Shown here in pieces: positions 56,198 through 64,000 of a stretch of 64,000 bases of DNA. The stretch is from assembly GCA_002729885.1 (NCBI GenBank), contig PBUB01000002.1:1-64000 (forward strand), given 5' to 3'. The notes beneath the pieces were generated by a model. It saw only the letters and a program-made list of their open reading frames with translations, had not been told where the DNA came from and did not search any database. The position numbers and the translations under genes were made by a program. Position 1 is the first letter of the stretch; each line of letters opens with the position of its first letter. Source of the DNA: Spirochaetaceae bacterium. Its GTDB lineage: Bacteria > Spirochaetota > Leptospiria > Leptospirales > Leptonemataceae.

Positions 56198-58300
56198 ATG
56201 CCACCGGGTATTGTTAAGACCGTCTTCTGGAACCTGGTCCTGGCCGCAGCCTATATCTTAACAGGACTATGGGGGCTGGATCTGGCAATTGTCAATTCCA
56301 ATGTCACTTTGATATGGCCCCCCACCGGCTTTGCCATGGCCGGACTACTATTTCTCGGTCTAAATGCATCCCCTGGAATTCTTGTGGGAGCAATCGTTAC
56401 GAATTTGCTAAATGGCGCCGATCCAGTAATTGCAACCTGCATTGGGGCCGGCAACACCGTGGGAATGGTAGTGGGCTATGGACTGGTTCGATCTGCGTAC
56501 AGAGGTAAGCCCGATTTCTCCCAGGTCCGATTTACCATTTTATTCATCATGAATGCCGCTATTGCGGGCACACTGTTTACGTCGTTCTGGGGCGTTTCAA
56601 CGCTCTATCTTGCAAACGTTATCAAACTCGGCCAGTATCTGGAAACCGGGCTGGTCTGGTGGATCGGAGATGCCATGGGGGTGCTTCTTATTGGTCCTGC
56701 ATTGATTTCGCTTGCTACTGTGAATCGGGTCCTGCGAAACCCAGAGCAGATGCTGGAATTCGTAGTACTATTGCTGACCAGTACCGTGGTCTGTTACTGG
56801 GTTTTCTTTGCGAATCTAGGACTTGCCTCTCATTATCCATTGATCTATTTGATCTTTCCCTTTCTAGTCTGGGCAGCCATTCGATTCGGTCCTTCCGGAG
56901 GCTCATTTCTTGTCCTTCTGGTAGCGCTGTTTTCCATTACCAGTACGGCTTCCGGACTGGGACCCTTCAGTCGAGAGGATGTACATTCCAGTCTGCTATT
57001 CTTGCATACATACCTGAGTCTATTTGCCATTACCACTCTGCTTCTGGGAGCCGTCCTGGAGGAAAAAAGAATCTATCTCATGGACATTTCGGAAGCTCGC
57101 CAGAGGGCAGATGAATCGAATCGACTAAAGAGCGAATTTCTGGCCAACATGAGTCATGAGATTCGCACACCCGTTAGTGTCATATTGGGATTCCTGGATT
57201 TCTTGAAGGACCCTGATTTAAGCGAAGCTGAAAGAGAGCATCATATTGAAACGATTCGGCGAAATGGTCATCATCTACTGGCATTGATCAACGATATTCT
57301 GGATCTTTCGCGAATAGAGGCCGGAAGAATGCCTGTGGAAAAGCAACGAATCGCTCCCATGGCCTTCCTGGAAGAACTGGTGGATCCTTTTCGCATTCGG
57401 GCGAAACAGAAGGGCCTGGATTTCTCCCTTCGCAGCGAAGGTACAATTCCACGATATATCTACTGCGACCCGCTTCGTTTGAGGCAAATAATATCCAATT
57501 TACTGGGAAATGCGATCAAGTTCACAAATCATGGAACGGTGGGGCTACAGGTTACTGGCCAGGGGATTCCTTCCGGTGTGGAGCTGGAGTTTGCAGTAAC
57601 CGACACCGGTCCTGGAATGGACAAAAACCAGCAGAAAGCGCTTTTTCAGCCTTTCTCCCAGGTGGACAGTTCCTCCAGGCGTCAGTTTGGAGGAGCCGGT
57701 CTGGGACTGGCAATTTCCCGAAGGCTTGCAGAGCTTATGGATGGAGAATTGTCCGTGGAATCCGAGCCCGATGCGGGTTCCCGGTTCTTATTGCGGCTTC
57801 GGCTTTCCAGGGATGAATGTCTCTGGGATCAGCCAGAGCAAGAATCGAAAGAAGATTCGGTATCGCTGCCTTCTACGCCGGGACGTATTGTCCTGGGTAG
57901 AGTACCGGAAAAGAAGCGAGAGATCCTGGTGGTGGAAGATACAGAAGACATTCAGGTTTTGCTCAAACGTCAGCTGGAAGGTATGGGAGCACAAGTCATG
58001 CAGGCCAGGAATGGAAAGGAAGCCCTGGACATGGTGGAGTCCCGAATCACCGGCGGGCGGGACGGACGATTCGACGTTGTTTTGATGGATATTCAGATGC
58101 CGGTGATGGATGGCTATGAAGCGGTGAAGCGACTGCGTGCTGCGGGGTATTCAGGACGAATTGTTGCCCTTACAGCTCATGCGATGGAAGGAGAGGAACA
58201 GAGATGTCTTGCTGCCGGAATGGATGGCTACCTTGCAAAGCCTGTGGACCGTGTCGCTCTGCGAAGCGCTATCGGTCTCTCAGGCGAAAAGAAATCATGA
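56198..58300 (+). CDS. MASE1 hybrid histidine kinase
   Basis: I place the start at ATG 56198 (700 residues), with CGAGG 9 nt upstream and the frame clear of the opposing oxygenase gene. The open frame reaches further back but would overlap that gene. A MASE1 sensor with eight or more membrane segments (AAYILTGLWGLDLAI, LIWPPTGFA) covers about 1-290. The HisKA domain has MSHEIRTP with His320, the ATPase domain has LGNAIKF, DTGPGM and GGAGLGLAISRRLAEL, and a receiver domain has EILVVED and DIQMP with Asp631. It should be a phosphorelay sensor kinase. No response regulator is next to it. Confidence 0.93.
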   Translation: MPPGIVKTVFWNLVLAAAYILTGLWGLDLAIVNSNVTLIWPPTGFAMAGLLFLGLNASPGILVGAIVTNLLNGADPVIATCIGAGNTVGMVVGYGLVRSAYRGKPDFSQVRFTILFIMNAAIAGTLFTSFWGVSTLYLANVIKLGQYLETGLVWWIGDAMGVLLIGPALISLATVNRVLRNPEQMLEFVVLLLTSTVVCYWVFFANLGLASHYPLIYLIFPFLVWAAIRFGPSGGSFLVLLVALFSITSTASGLGPFSREDVHSSLLFLHTYLSLFAITTLLLGAVLEEKRIYLMDISEARQRADESNRLKSEFLANMSHEIRTPVSVILGFLDFLKDPDLSEAEREHHIETIRRNGHHLLALINDILDLSRIEAGRMPVEKQRIAPMAFLEELVDPFRIRAKQKGLDFSLRSEGTIPRYIYCDPLRLRQIISNLLGNAIKFTNHGTVGLQVTGQGIPSGVELEFAVTDTGPGMDKNQQKALFQPFSQVDSSSRRQFGGAGLGLAISRRLAELMDGELSVESEPDAGSRFLLRLRLSRDECLWDQPEQESKEDSVSLPSTPGRIVLGRVPEKKREILVVEDTEDIQVLLKRQLEGMGAQVMQARNGKEALDMVESRITGGRDGRFDVVLMDIQMPVMDGYEAVKRLRAAGYSGRIVALTAHAMEGEEQRCLAAGMDGYLAKPVDRVALRSAIGLSGEKKS

Positions 58301-58316
58301 GAAGCGTGGAAACTGT

Positions 58317-59144
58317 ATGGAGCTGAAAACAAAGACTAGCAGCAGTGCAGCAAGAATTTCAATCGGTCTGGATGCACTGGTCTTATTTGCCTCAATTCTG
58401 GTTACGATTCTATGGCTGGCCGGATACCCGGCACTTTACTCGGACTCTTCGCCAGTTATGTCTGCCTTTACATCTCTTTCACTGTTGTTAATGGCCGGTA
58501 GTCGCCTGGCACGAAAGCTTTTGTTTGGCTGGCCCACAGCTTTGACTCTTGCGGTCATTGGTCTGGTTATGGGCGGTAATGTCTCATCCATGTTGATTCA
58601 TCTTTCCATGCCTCCGGAGCTACTGGCTTCGTTTGATATCGTACTTACTTCGGTAATGACTTCTGTAGGTTTGACACTTTTCTGTCTTTATGAGTTGCTG
58701 GTGGCTCTGCGAGAAACTCCACAAACTGGTTTTATCTTCGACGATATACTCTTGCATCTTGCGCTGGTGCCCGGTGGCCTCAGTCTTCTGGGGGTAATGC
58801 TGAACAATCCGACTTACATAAGCGAAGGTAGCGATCCCAGGGTAGGAATCTCTCTGCTGGAAATGGGCTTCATGGGTGTTTACGCAATCTCTGCGGTGCT
58901 TTCCAATCCTCATCTATTCCTCTGGCAGTTTCTGTCCGCCTCATGGTCCAATCGATGGATATTTGTGGCATTATTCGCAAATCAGTTCATTGCACCTCTG
59001 ATTGTGGCCTATCTGTTTCTGGGTGTATCGGCGAATAGTACAGGTCCTGGTCTGGAGCTGTTTGTGCTTCTTGCCGGAGTCATTGCTACCGTGTCTTTTC
59101 TGACCATGCAGGCCTATCTGAAACGCCAGCCCCCTGCCGGTTAG
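58317..59144 (+). CDS. Polytopic membrane protein, unknown
   Basis: From ATG 58317 (275 residues, 16 nt after the kinase stop). The frame is open further back, inside the kinase gene, but those starts are not credible. The protein has about eight hydrophobic segments and no soluble domain. I do not recognise it. The loops are short and the overall layout is like a small sensory or transport membrane domain. Its position directly after the kinase gene suggests it modulates or responds to that kinase. Confidence 0.7.
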   Translation: MELKTKTSSSAARISIGLDALVLFASILVTILWLAGYPALYSDSSPVMSAFTSLSLLLMAGSRLARKLLFGWPTALTLAVIGLVMGGNVSSMLIHLSMPPELLASFDIVLTSVMTSVGLTLFCLYELLVALRETPQTGFIFDDILLHLALVPGGLSLLGVMLNNPTYISEGSDPRVGISLLEMGFMGVYAISAVLSNPHLFLWQFLSASWSNRWIFVALFANQFIAPLIVAYLFLGVSANSTGPGLELFVLLAGVIATVSFLTMQAYLKRQPPAG

Positions 59145-59290
59145 TATGGATTCTTAGAATCTAAATCCGGGAAATAATTTCAGATTGGCAGATCTGTAAC
59201 CGGGCATCCGTAACCCATCCTGGAGCCCGTATTCGGTATCCCGGGTTAATTCAAAGGATCGGCATTGACAGGATACAGGCCTGTTGTGCG
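59145..59290. promoter_or_regulatory. 146-bp gap before the diguanylate cyclase gene
   Basis: The gap contains a short inverted repeat, GATTC-TTA-GAATC at 59149-59161, and a TTGACA at 59265-59270 without a clear -10. No gene is visible. A promoter for the cyclase gene is expected here. Confidence 0.3.
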
Positions 59291-60499
59291 ATGCAGTATC
59301 CCATGTCTTCTTCGCAGGAACAGAGCCGGCCACTGCATGGCATCCTACCGGCTTTCAAGGACCAGAAGATTGAAAGAGATTTCTTGCGTGCAGATGCACG
59401 CCGAACTCGCAGATTTATTCGACTTCTTTCGCTACTGGCTCTGGTAATTACAGCTCTGACCTGGCATGGAGCTCTGGAGCCACTGGCACACAGGCCGCAG
59501 GCACTGATGGTATCCACTATCCTGAGGGCCGCATATGCATTGCTTTGCATTACTCTGTTCTGGTATAGTCAAAAGGATTCGTCCATCTTTCGAGTTTACC
59601 ATTTTACCACTGCCATCTATCTGGGTTCGCTTTTAATAATCTCCATGCGGATGTCTGCCATGGAGCAATATGAATCCGGTCTATTCTGGGAAATTATCCT
59701 GGTAAGTCGGGATGGCCTGATCTCCTGGATTGTAGTCAGCGCGGCTGTTTTATTGTTTGTGCCTGGGCATTTTCTCTACAACGTAATCATTTCTTTTCTG
59801 GGTTTTATCTTTCTATACGTAATGATGCTACGGGCCGGAGCCGAGCACCCCATGCAGGCCATGTATGTTTTTGGCTCCGCTTACTTGATTACCCTGGCCA
59901 TGAGCGGGCATTTTCAGCGATTACAGAGAAAGCATTTTCAGCTGGTTCTGGATCTGCAGGATGCAAATGGAAGGTTGGAGCACCTGGCCAGCACGGATGC
60001 CCTGACTGGCATTATGAATCGGCGGAGCTTCGTAGATGCCCTGGAAAGGGAATACAGACGTTGCATGCGCCATAGAGAGGATCTGGCACTGGTTTTATTC
60101 GACCTGGACTATTTCAAAGAGATCAACGATACACATGGGCATCCAGCTGGCGATGCTGTACTGCGATCCATGGCTCAGGCCGTTCTGGAGCAGATTCGAA
60201 AGGAAGACTATTTTGCCCGACTCGGCGGTGAAGAATTCGCCTTGCTCCTTCCCGAGACGGATCCTCCACATGCGAATCAATTCTCAGAGCGGATTCGTCA
60301 GACCATTGAGAACCTGCGAGTAGCATTTCAGAGTACCCAGATTAAGGTCACTGCCAGTTTTGGCGTCACATATCTCCATTCCAGAGACCAGGATGAGGAT
60401 TCCATCTTCATTCGAGCCGACCGGGCGCTGTACGAAGCGAAAAAGAAAGGCAGAAACCAGGTGATGGTGGTCCAGTACGACGAAAGTAACGCTGATTAG
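59291..60499 (+). CDS. Diguanylate cyclase (GGDEF) with membrane sensor
   Basis: Of 402 residues, the first 215 are mostly hydrophobic with about six membrane segments, and the last 170 form a GGDEF domain. The active site is GGEEF at 312-316, so it should make cyclic di-GMP from GTP. The inhibitory site RxxD is present as Arg303-Lys-Glu-Asp306, exactly five residues before the GGEEF motif, so product feedback inhibition is expected. DALTGIMNRRSF and FDLDYFKEINDTHGH are normal. The ATG at 59291 could also be 59303. Confidence 0.95.
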   Translation: MQYPMSSSQEQSRPLHGILPAFKDQKIERDFLRADARRTRRFIRLLSLLALVITALTWHGALEPLAHRPQALMVSTILRAAYALLCITLFWYSQKDSSIFRVYHFTTAIYLGSLLIISMRMSAMEQYESGLFWEIILVSRDGLISWIVVSAAVLLFVPGHFLYNVIISFLGFIFLYVMMLRAGAEHPMQAMYVFGSAYLITLAMSGHFQRLQRKHFQLVLDLQDANGRLEHLASTDALTGIMNRRSFVDALEREYRRCMRHREDLALVLFDLDYFKEINDTHGHPAGDAVLRSMAQAVLEQIRKEDYFARLGGEEFALLLPETDPPHANQFSERIRQTIENLRVAFQSTQIKVTASFGVTYLHSRDQDEDSIFIRADRALYEAKKKGRNQVMVVQYDESNAD

Positions 60500-60532
60500 G
60501 GTCATTTTTCTTCTCCTGGCCTGGTTTTTTTG

Positions 60533-60561
60533 TTGAACTCAACCGATATTATCTGTCTAAA
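60533..60561 (+). promoter_or_regulatory. Possible promoter close to the lectin-like lipoprotein start
   Basis: TTGAAC (60533-60538) with 17 nt to TCTAAA (60556-60561), or a better -10 alone, TATTAT (60547-60552), lies just before the ATG at 60567. No Shine-Dalgarno sequence is seen. A transcript from TATTAT would begin near 60559, almost leaderless. Confidence 0.3.
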
Positions 60562-60566
60562 CTTGT

Positions 60567-61355
60567 ATGGCCTTTCGCACCTACATGCAGGGCCTGCAGC
60601 GCAGCTTTTTGATCCCATTTTTTATTCTGGGTCTGATTATGTCTTCCTGCGTTGTGGATCCCTACAACCCGGCTGATCCGGGATCCGAAGCTTTCGTAGA
60701 ATACAATCTGCTTCGCTGTCTGGTTTCCGACGATTGTCCGGGCTCAGGTACCGCTCCTCTGCAGATTGTGTTTCAGGAGGACTGGGAAGCGGGAATCGAT
60801 GCAGGTAAGTGGAAAACGTGGGGCAGTCCTGTTCCTACTTTTGAGGCCGGCCTGGGATATGGTGGATCAGACACGGTGAATCCAAACGGGGACGCCTCTT
60901 ACGAAAGCGGATTTACCAGCTATCAGAACTTTGACATCACAAAGCCCACTACTATTGAGTTTCGCGCCTTTACCTATTCGAACGCCACTGACTGGGAGAC
61001 CCTCTGGGTCGGTTTCGGTCAGGATACAGCGGCGGGCTATACCGGAATAGCAGCACAACCAGCGGCCAGTCCCGCCATTCGATTATGGCCGGAAACGGTG
61101 AAGCTGGATATTCGTTTCGGCCTGGGATGGAACGGAAACATTCAGCGTCCCTGGCTGGGTGCCTATGATAATACCTGGATACATTTCAAGATGGAAATCC
61201 ATGAAGATCGCACTATGAGCTTCTACCAGGATGGAGTGCTCATAGGAACTACCACTGCCACCGTGCCCGATACCTTAACCAACCAGCCAGTGAGTATTCA
61301 TGGTAGGTCCTATAATAACGTGCTCTATGTAGACGATATTATTGTGAAGCAATGA
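60567..61355 (+). CDS. Lipoprotein with a lectin/concanavalin-like domain
   Basis: The 262-residue protein has a signal with lipobox IMSSC (Cys28). The body is beta-rich (FQEDWEAGIDAGKWKTWG, RAFTYSNATDWETLWVG, FYQDGVLIGTT, LYVDDIIVKQ), matching the laminin-G/concanavalin-type sandwich often found in secreted polysaccharide-binding proteins. The sequence ends right after the last strand. Such proteins commonly bind sugars or serve as adhesion domains on the outer surface. It overlaps the next gene by 4 nt. Confidence 0.78.
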   Translation: MAFRTYMQGLQRSFLIPFFILGLIMSSCVVDPYNPADPGSEAFVEYNLLRCLVSDDCPGSGTAPLQIVFQEDWEAGIDAGKWKTWGSPVPTFEAGLGYGGSDTVNPNGDASYESGFTSYQNFDITKPTTIEFRAFTYSNATDWETLWVGFGQDTAAGYTGIAAQPAASPAIRLWPETVKLDIRFGLGWNGNIQRPWLGAYDNTWIHFKMEIHEDRTMSFYQDGVLIGTTTATVPDTLTNQPVSIHGRSYNNVLYVDDIIVKQ

Positions 61356-62581
61356 GAATGAGCAATTCCGGCAACGGGAACATAACCGGCAACAGAAACC
61401 GGTTAATCCTTATCAGCGTCACAGCATTTCTTCTTTCCCTATTAGTTGCATCAAATCTAGGAGCAGACACAGTACAGCTTCGTAACGGATCTACTGTCTA
61501 TGGACGTATTCTTCATCAGGATCAGTCATCGCTTAGAATACATACCGGTGACAGGATACTGAATATTTCGAAGAAGAGAATCCTTCGTGTGGAATACAAT
61601 GCTCTACGGGAACCTCCGGAGAAGGAGCCAGTCGGCCGCGAAGAGGATGTCACCGGGATCAAGAACGAAGAAGAAATTCGCCGGTTGCTGAACAGGAAGA
61701 ATCAAGATTCCACAGATGATTCCGCCGCAGAAGTGGAATCCGATAGCTCACAAAATCCGAACAATTCGGACAATTCGGATAAAGACCGACAAATGGAGAA
61801 CTCTGAAACAAATGAAAACGCGAATAGGACAACTGAGAAAAAAGAAGAGGACGATATAGCCTCGGACCAGCATGATTCGTCACAGGAGCCAGGGCAGGAG
61901 CGGAAAGAGAAGGAGAAAGAAGACGAAGACGAAATAGAGCGAAATTCCCATATAAAGAACAGCGAAGAGGAGAATAAAGACCCCGGAAATTCGCAGCGTG
62001 TGGGAAGGATGGATATTCTATGGCGCTCCGCGCTTATACCCGGATGGGGGCAATGGTATGCCGGCGATACCTGGAAGGGAATGGGATTCACCGTTCTCTT
62101 CGCAGGTGCGGCCTACGGGGTTTATGAGACAAATCGATTGTACATTTCGCAGGCTGCAGAGCTGGAGTCCGCAGATAATCCGTTCTCTTTTCAAAATACA
62201 CTACTGGCTGACCAGGGCTTTATACCCGGCTATCCCTCACTTTCGCAGCTGGCTGACCCCGCCTATTTCTATACATATGATCAGAGCTACTCCGGGCAGA
62301 GAGCTACCCTGGAGAATCGCTATGACAGCGTTCGCGCAGCAAGTGCCTTTCTGGTTCTCATCTACATCTGGAATCTGGCGGATGCCTATTTCTTTACTGA
62401 ATTACCGTCCGAGCGCTCGGCAATGGCAGGAGAAACGGAAAAGGACTCGGCCTTCTTTATCTCCGCAGTAGCGCCAGGGGGCAATCCCAGTAGATATCGC
62501 TTGAGACCCAGGAAGCGCATAGCCCCTTCCGCGATGCCAACGGAATGGTCCCTGGGCTGGTCCATGAATACCAACTGGTAA
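61352..62581 (+). CDS. DUF5683-like membrane protein with acidic linker
   Basis: The 409 residues begin with a signal or membrane segment (LILISVTAFLLSLLVAS), then a small domain with DTVQLRNGSTVYGRILHQ that resembles short SH3-like repeats of cell-envelope proteins. A long, highly acidic and Asn/Ser/Glu-rich linker (about residues 105-210) follows, then LWRSALIPGWGQWYAGDTWKG, the motif of DUF5683, and more hydrophobic segments. The function of DUF5683 is not known to me. It overlaps the lectin-like lipoprotein gene by 4 nt. The two may act together at the cell envelope. Confidence 0.7.
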   Translation: MRMSNSGNGNITGNRNRLILISVTAFLLSLLVASNLGADTVQLRNGSTVYGRILHQDQSSLRIHTGDRILNISKKRILRVEYNALREPPEKEPVGREEDVTGIKNEEEIRRLLNRKNQDSTDDSAAEVESDSSQNPNNSDNSDKDRQMENSETNENANRTTEKKEEDDIASDQHDSSQEPGQERKEKEKEDEDEIERNSHIKNSEEENKDPGNSQRVGRMDILWRSALIPGWGQWYAGDTWKGMGFTVLFAGAAYGVYETNRLYISQAAELESADNPFSFQNTLLADQGFIPGYPSLSQLADPAYFYTYDQSYSGQRATLENRYDSVRAASAFLVLIYIWNLADAYFFTELPSERSAMAGETEKDSAFFISAVAPGGNPSRYRLRPRKRIAPSAMPTEWSLGWSMNTNW

Positions 62582-62604
62582 TGCAGGCTGCAAACGGCCC
62601 ATGG

Positions 62605-62634
62605 AAAAAAGAAAAGGCCGCCCATTGGGCGGCC
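62605..62634 (-). terminator. Intrinsic terminator of the TonB-dependent receptor gene
   Basis: GGCCGCCC (62616-62623) pairs perfectly with GGGCGGCC (62627-62634) around ATT. On the minus strand it is followed by TTTTCTTTTTT (complement of 62605-62615). It lies 28 nt below the receptor stop codon. Confidence 0.88.
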
Positions 62635-62662
62635 GATTCACACAGGGTATCCGAGGATCCTG

Positions 62663-64000
62663 TTAGAATTTGTAGGATGCGGAGATGGAGAAGTCCATAC
62701 CGCGTTTGTAACTACTAAAAGGTACGTCGGAGCCAAAGAGAGCATTCTCCTGGTATTGTTCAAACGAAGGATCGAAGATATTTTTCCATGCGGCTTTCAC
62801 ACTGAGCTGTTCTGTGGGTTCGTAAGTGAATACGAGGTCCCAGATTCCAGTGCCGCGCTCATAGACATCTCCATTGAAGAATGCTCCAACGTAGGTCAAT
62901 CGGTCTCCGTAGTAATTGTAGAAAGCTCCGGCACTTATGGTTTGCTCTGAGTCAAAGAAATACTCCAGGCCTATGTTATAGACCAGGTCAGATTGTCCCT
63001 GGAGCGGTCTTTCTATATTCGTAGGAGCAAGTGTAGCCAACCTGTCATAGATGCTCAGTTGTCCGGTGGCAATCAAAGTTCTCTGAGCGTAAGACATGAC
63101 CTCTACTCTCGATTCAATCAGGTAAGCATTAGCTTTTACAAAGAGCTGTTCGATAATCGCCTTTCGTAGATCCAGTTCGATTCCCTGAATATAGGCCCGT
63201 TCGCTGTTGATATACGTATAGGTTAAACTACCGTCGCCGGAAGCGGGCTGCCCCACACGCTCTATGGGTTGGGAGATGTTCTTGTAGAAGACTCCTATTC
63301 CAGCATATTCTTCCGGGGTCATATAGTATTCCCACCGAAAATCATAATTGTGAATGTATGAACGAGTGAGCGTTGGATTTCCGCCTTCAATGTCGGCAGC
63401 AAAATACGGAGAAAAGGCAAAATCGGAAAGTTCTCTGAAATCCGGTCTGGTCAGGGTCTCTCCATAGGCAAATCGGAGGTTTTGCTTTTCTGTGAGTTCA
63501 TAAACGACATTTAGTGATGGTAGAATATCATGCTTATCATCCTCACCGACCCCGTTGTTATCGGCGGGACACAGTCCGGATTCTACAATGCTTGGGTGAA
63601 AGTATTTTCCATCCTTGGGCAGGCAGCTATCGGTTAGGGCCCGGCCGCGAATATCGTCGGATTTGTATGTTTTCACCTTTTGATAGCTGTTCTCCGAACG
63701 AAACCCGGTTATGACTCGGAGCTTTGGAATGATCGGCAGATCCGTTTGAACGAAAATGATGTCATTGTTTTGCTCGGCCTCGTACGAGTTTACGACATTT
63801 GCCGCTTCGCTGAATGTGTATTCTCCGGCGAAGAGTCTGGCCGGGTTAAACGTAAAATCACCGGGTGTAGGCCATTGCTCTGCAGTGGTATCTGCGCCGG
63901 AGACGCGGTTGTATCTAAACGTTCTTGAAGTGAACTCTTTCTCGCGAGTTACTCGTTCGTAGCCCAGTTTCAGTTTGGCTTCCAGTCCTGACCATTGCTG
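62663..64000 (-). CDS. TonB-dependent receptor, C-terminal part (cut by window end)
   Basis: The minus frame is open from the window edge to the stop at 62663, giving 445 residues of the C-terminal beta-barrel. Features are the strands EAEQNNDIIFVQTDLPIIPK and LRVITGFRSENS, the NLRFAYGETLTRPDFREL segment typical of this receptor group, and a final strand ending SISASYKF, with the terminal Phe needed for outer-membrane insertion. It lacks the N-terminal plug in this window. These receptors import iron complexes, vitamin B12 or oligosaccharides. The substrate cannot be told from the barrel. Confidence 0.92.
   Translation of the reverse strand, partial: QQWSGLEAKLKLGYERVTREKEFTSRTFRYNRVSGADTTAEQWPTPGDFTFNPARLFAGEYTFSEAANVVNSYEAEQNNDIIFVQTDLPIIPKLRVITGFRSENSYQKVKTYKSDDIRGRALTDSCLPKDGKYFHPSIVESGLCPADNNGVGEDDKHDILPSLNVVYELTEKQNLRFAYGETLTRPDFRELSDFAFSPYFAADIEGGNPTLTRSYIHNYDFRWEYYMTPEEYAGIGVFYKNISQPIERVGQPASGDGSLTYTYINSERAYIQGIELDLRKAIIEQLFVKANAYLIESRVEVMSYAQRTLIATGQLSIYDRLATLAPTNIERPLQGQSDLVYNIGLEYFFDSEQTISAGAFYNYYGDRLTYVGAFFNGDVYERGTGIWDLVFTYEPTEQLSVKAAWKNIFDPSFEQYQENALFGSDVPFSSYKRGMDFSISASYKF

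Noticed and set aside
58137..58316. Upstream extension of the membrane protein after the kinase
   Set aside because: It lies inside the kinase receiver domain in another frame. The ATG at 58317 leaves a normal spacing.

Overview
The window reads as a chromosomal segment from a Leptospirales spirochaete. RpoB, RpoC and RpoA, L14 with an internal insertion, and the asparagine at the key rifampicin position of RpoB (Asn478) all resemble Leptospira and its relatives as I remember them. Base composition looks close to half G+C (not counted), richer than typical Leptospira, so a Leptonema- or Turneriella-like lineage or an uncultured relative is more likely. Relaxed lipoboxes, a TonB-dependent receptor and many signal peptides fit a diderm spirochaete. 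These taxonomic statements rest on recalled sequences, not on a search.

Positions 1-27371 hold one long co-directional information-processing block. It runs from the end of rplJ through rplL, rpoB and rpoC to a strong terminator, then a 498-bp structured intergenic leader. After that come the fused str-S10-spc-alpha operons: rpsL, rpsG, fusA, tuf, rpsJ, rplC, rplD, rplW, rplB, rpsS, rplV, rpsC, rplP, rpmC, rpsQ, rplN, rplX, rplE, rpsN, rpsH, rplF, rplR, rpsE, rpmD, rplO, secY, adk, infA, rpmJ, rpsM, rpsK, rpoA, rplQ. The block ends in a bidirectional double-hairpin terminator. rpsD (S4) is missing from its usual slot between rpsK and rpoA, and map is missing after adk. infA uses GTG and rpoA uses TTG as start codon.

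Positions 27400-37100 are mixed. There is a minus-strand pair of an Rrf2-type regulator and a lipoprotein. A plus-strand run follows: an unknown protein, a GT4 glycosyltransferase, a DedA membrane protein and a class III-like sirtuin. Then come tRNA-Val(GAC), a large palindromic element, and an operon of VKOR-DsbA fusion, ribH, nusB and a membrane-anchored TPR protein.

Positions 37200-50300 carry a secreted HEAT-repeat protein, an acidic unknown protein, a DUF2064-GT2 fusion, two small proteins, a divergent adenosine-deaminase-family protein, a minus-strand hotdog thioesterase, and a NamZ/DUF1343 lipoprotein. A tight three-gene cassette follows: a MoxR-like AAA+ ATPase, an unknown protein, and a protein with both an HExxH motif and a von Willebrand A domain. 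I consider this cassette the best candidate in the window for an undescribed molecular machine. It is followed by a CDF-like metal exporter that converges on, and overlaps, a ZIP importer.

Positions 51100-64000 hold an unknown protein, a CapK/PaaK-like adenylate-forming enzyme and a NadR-like bifunctional NAD enzyme in one operon. Next are an orphan PstS-like lipoprotein, a phytanoyl-CoA-dioxygenase-like enzyme divergent from a MASE1 hybrid histidine kinase, a polytopic membrane protein, a diguanylate cyclase, a lipoprotein with its DUF5683-like partner, and the C-terminal part of a TonB-dependent receptor cut by the window end. I saw no insertion sequence, prophage or CRISPR array.
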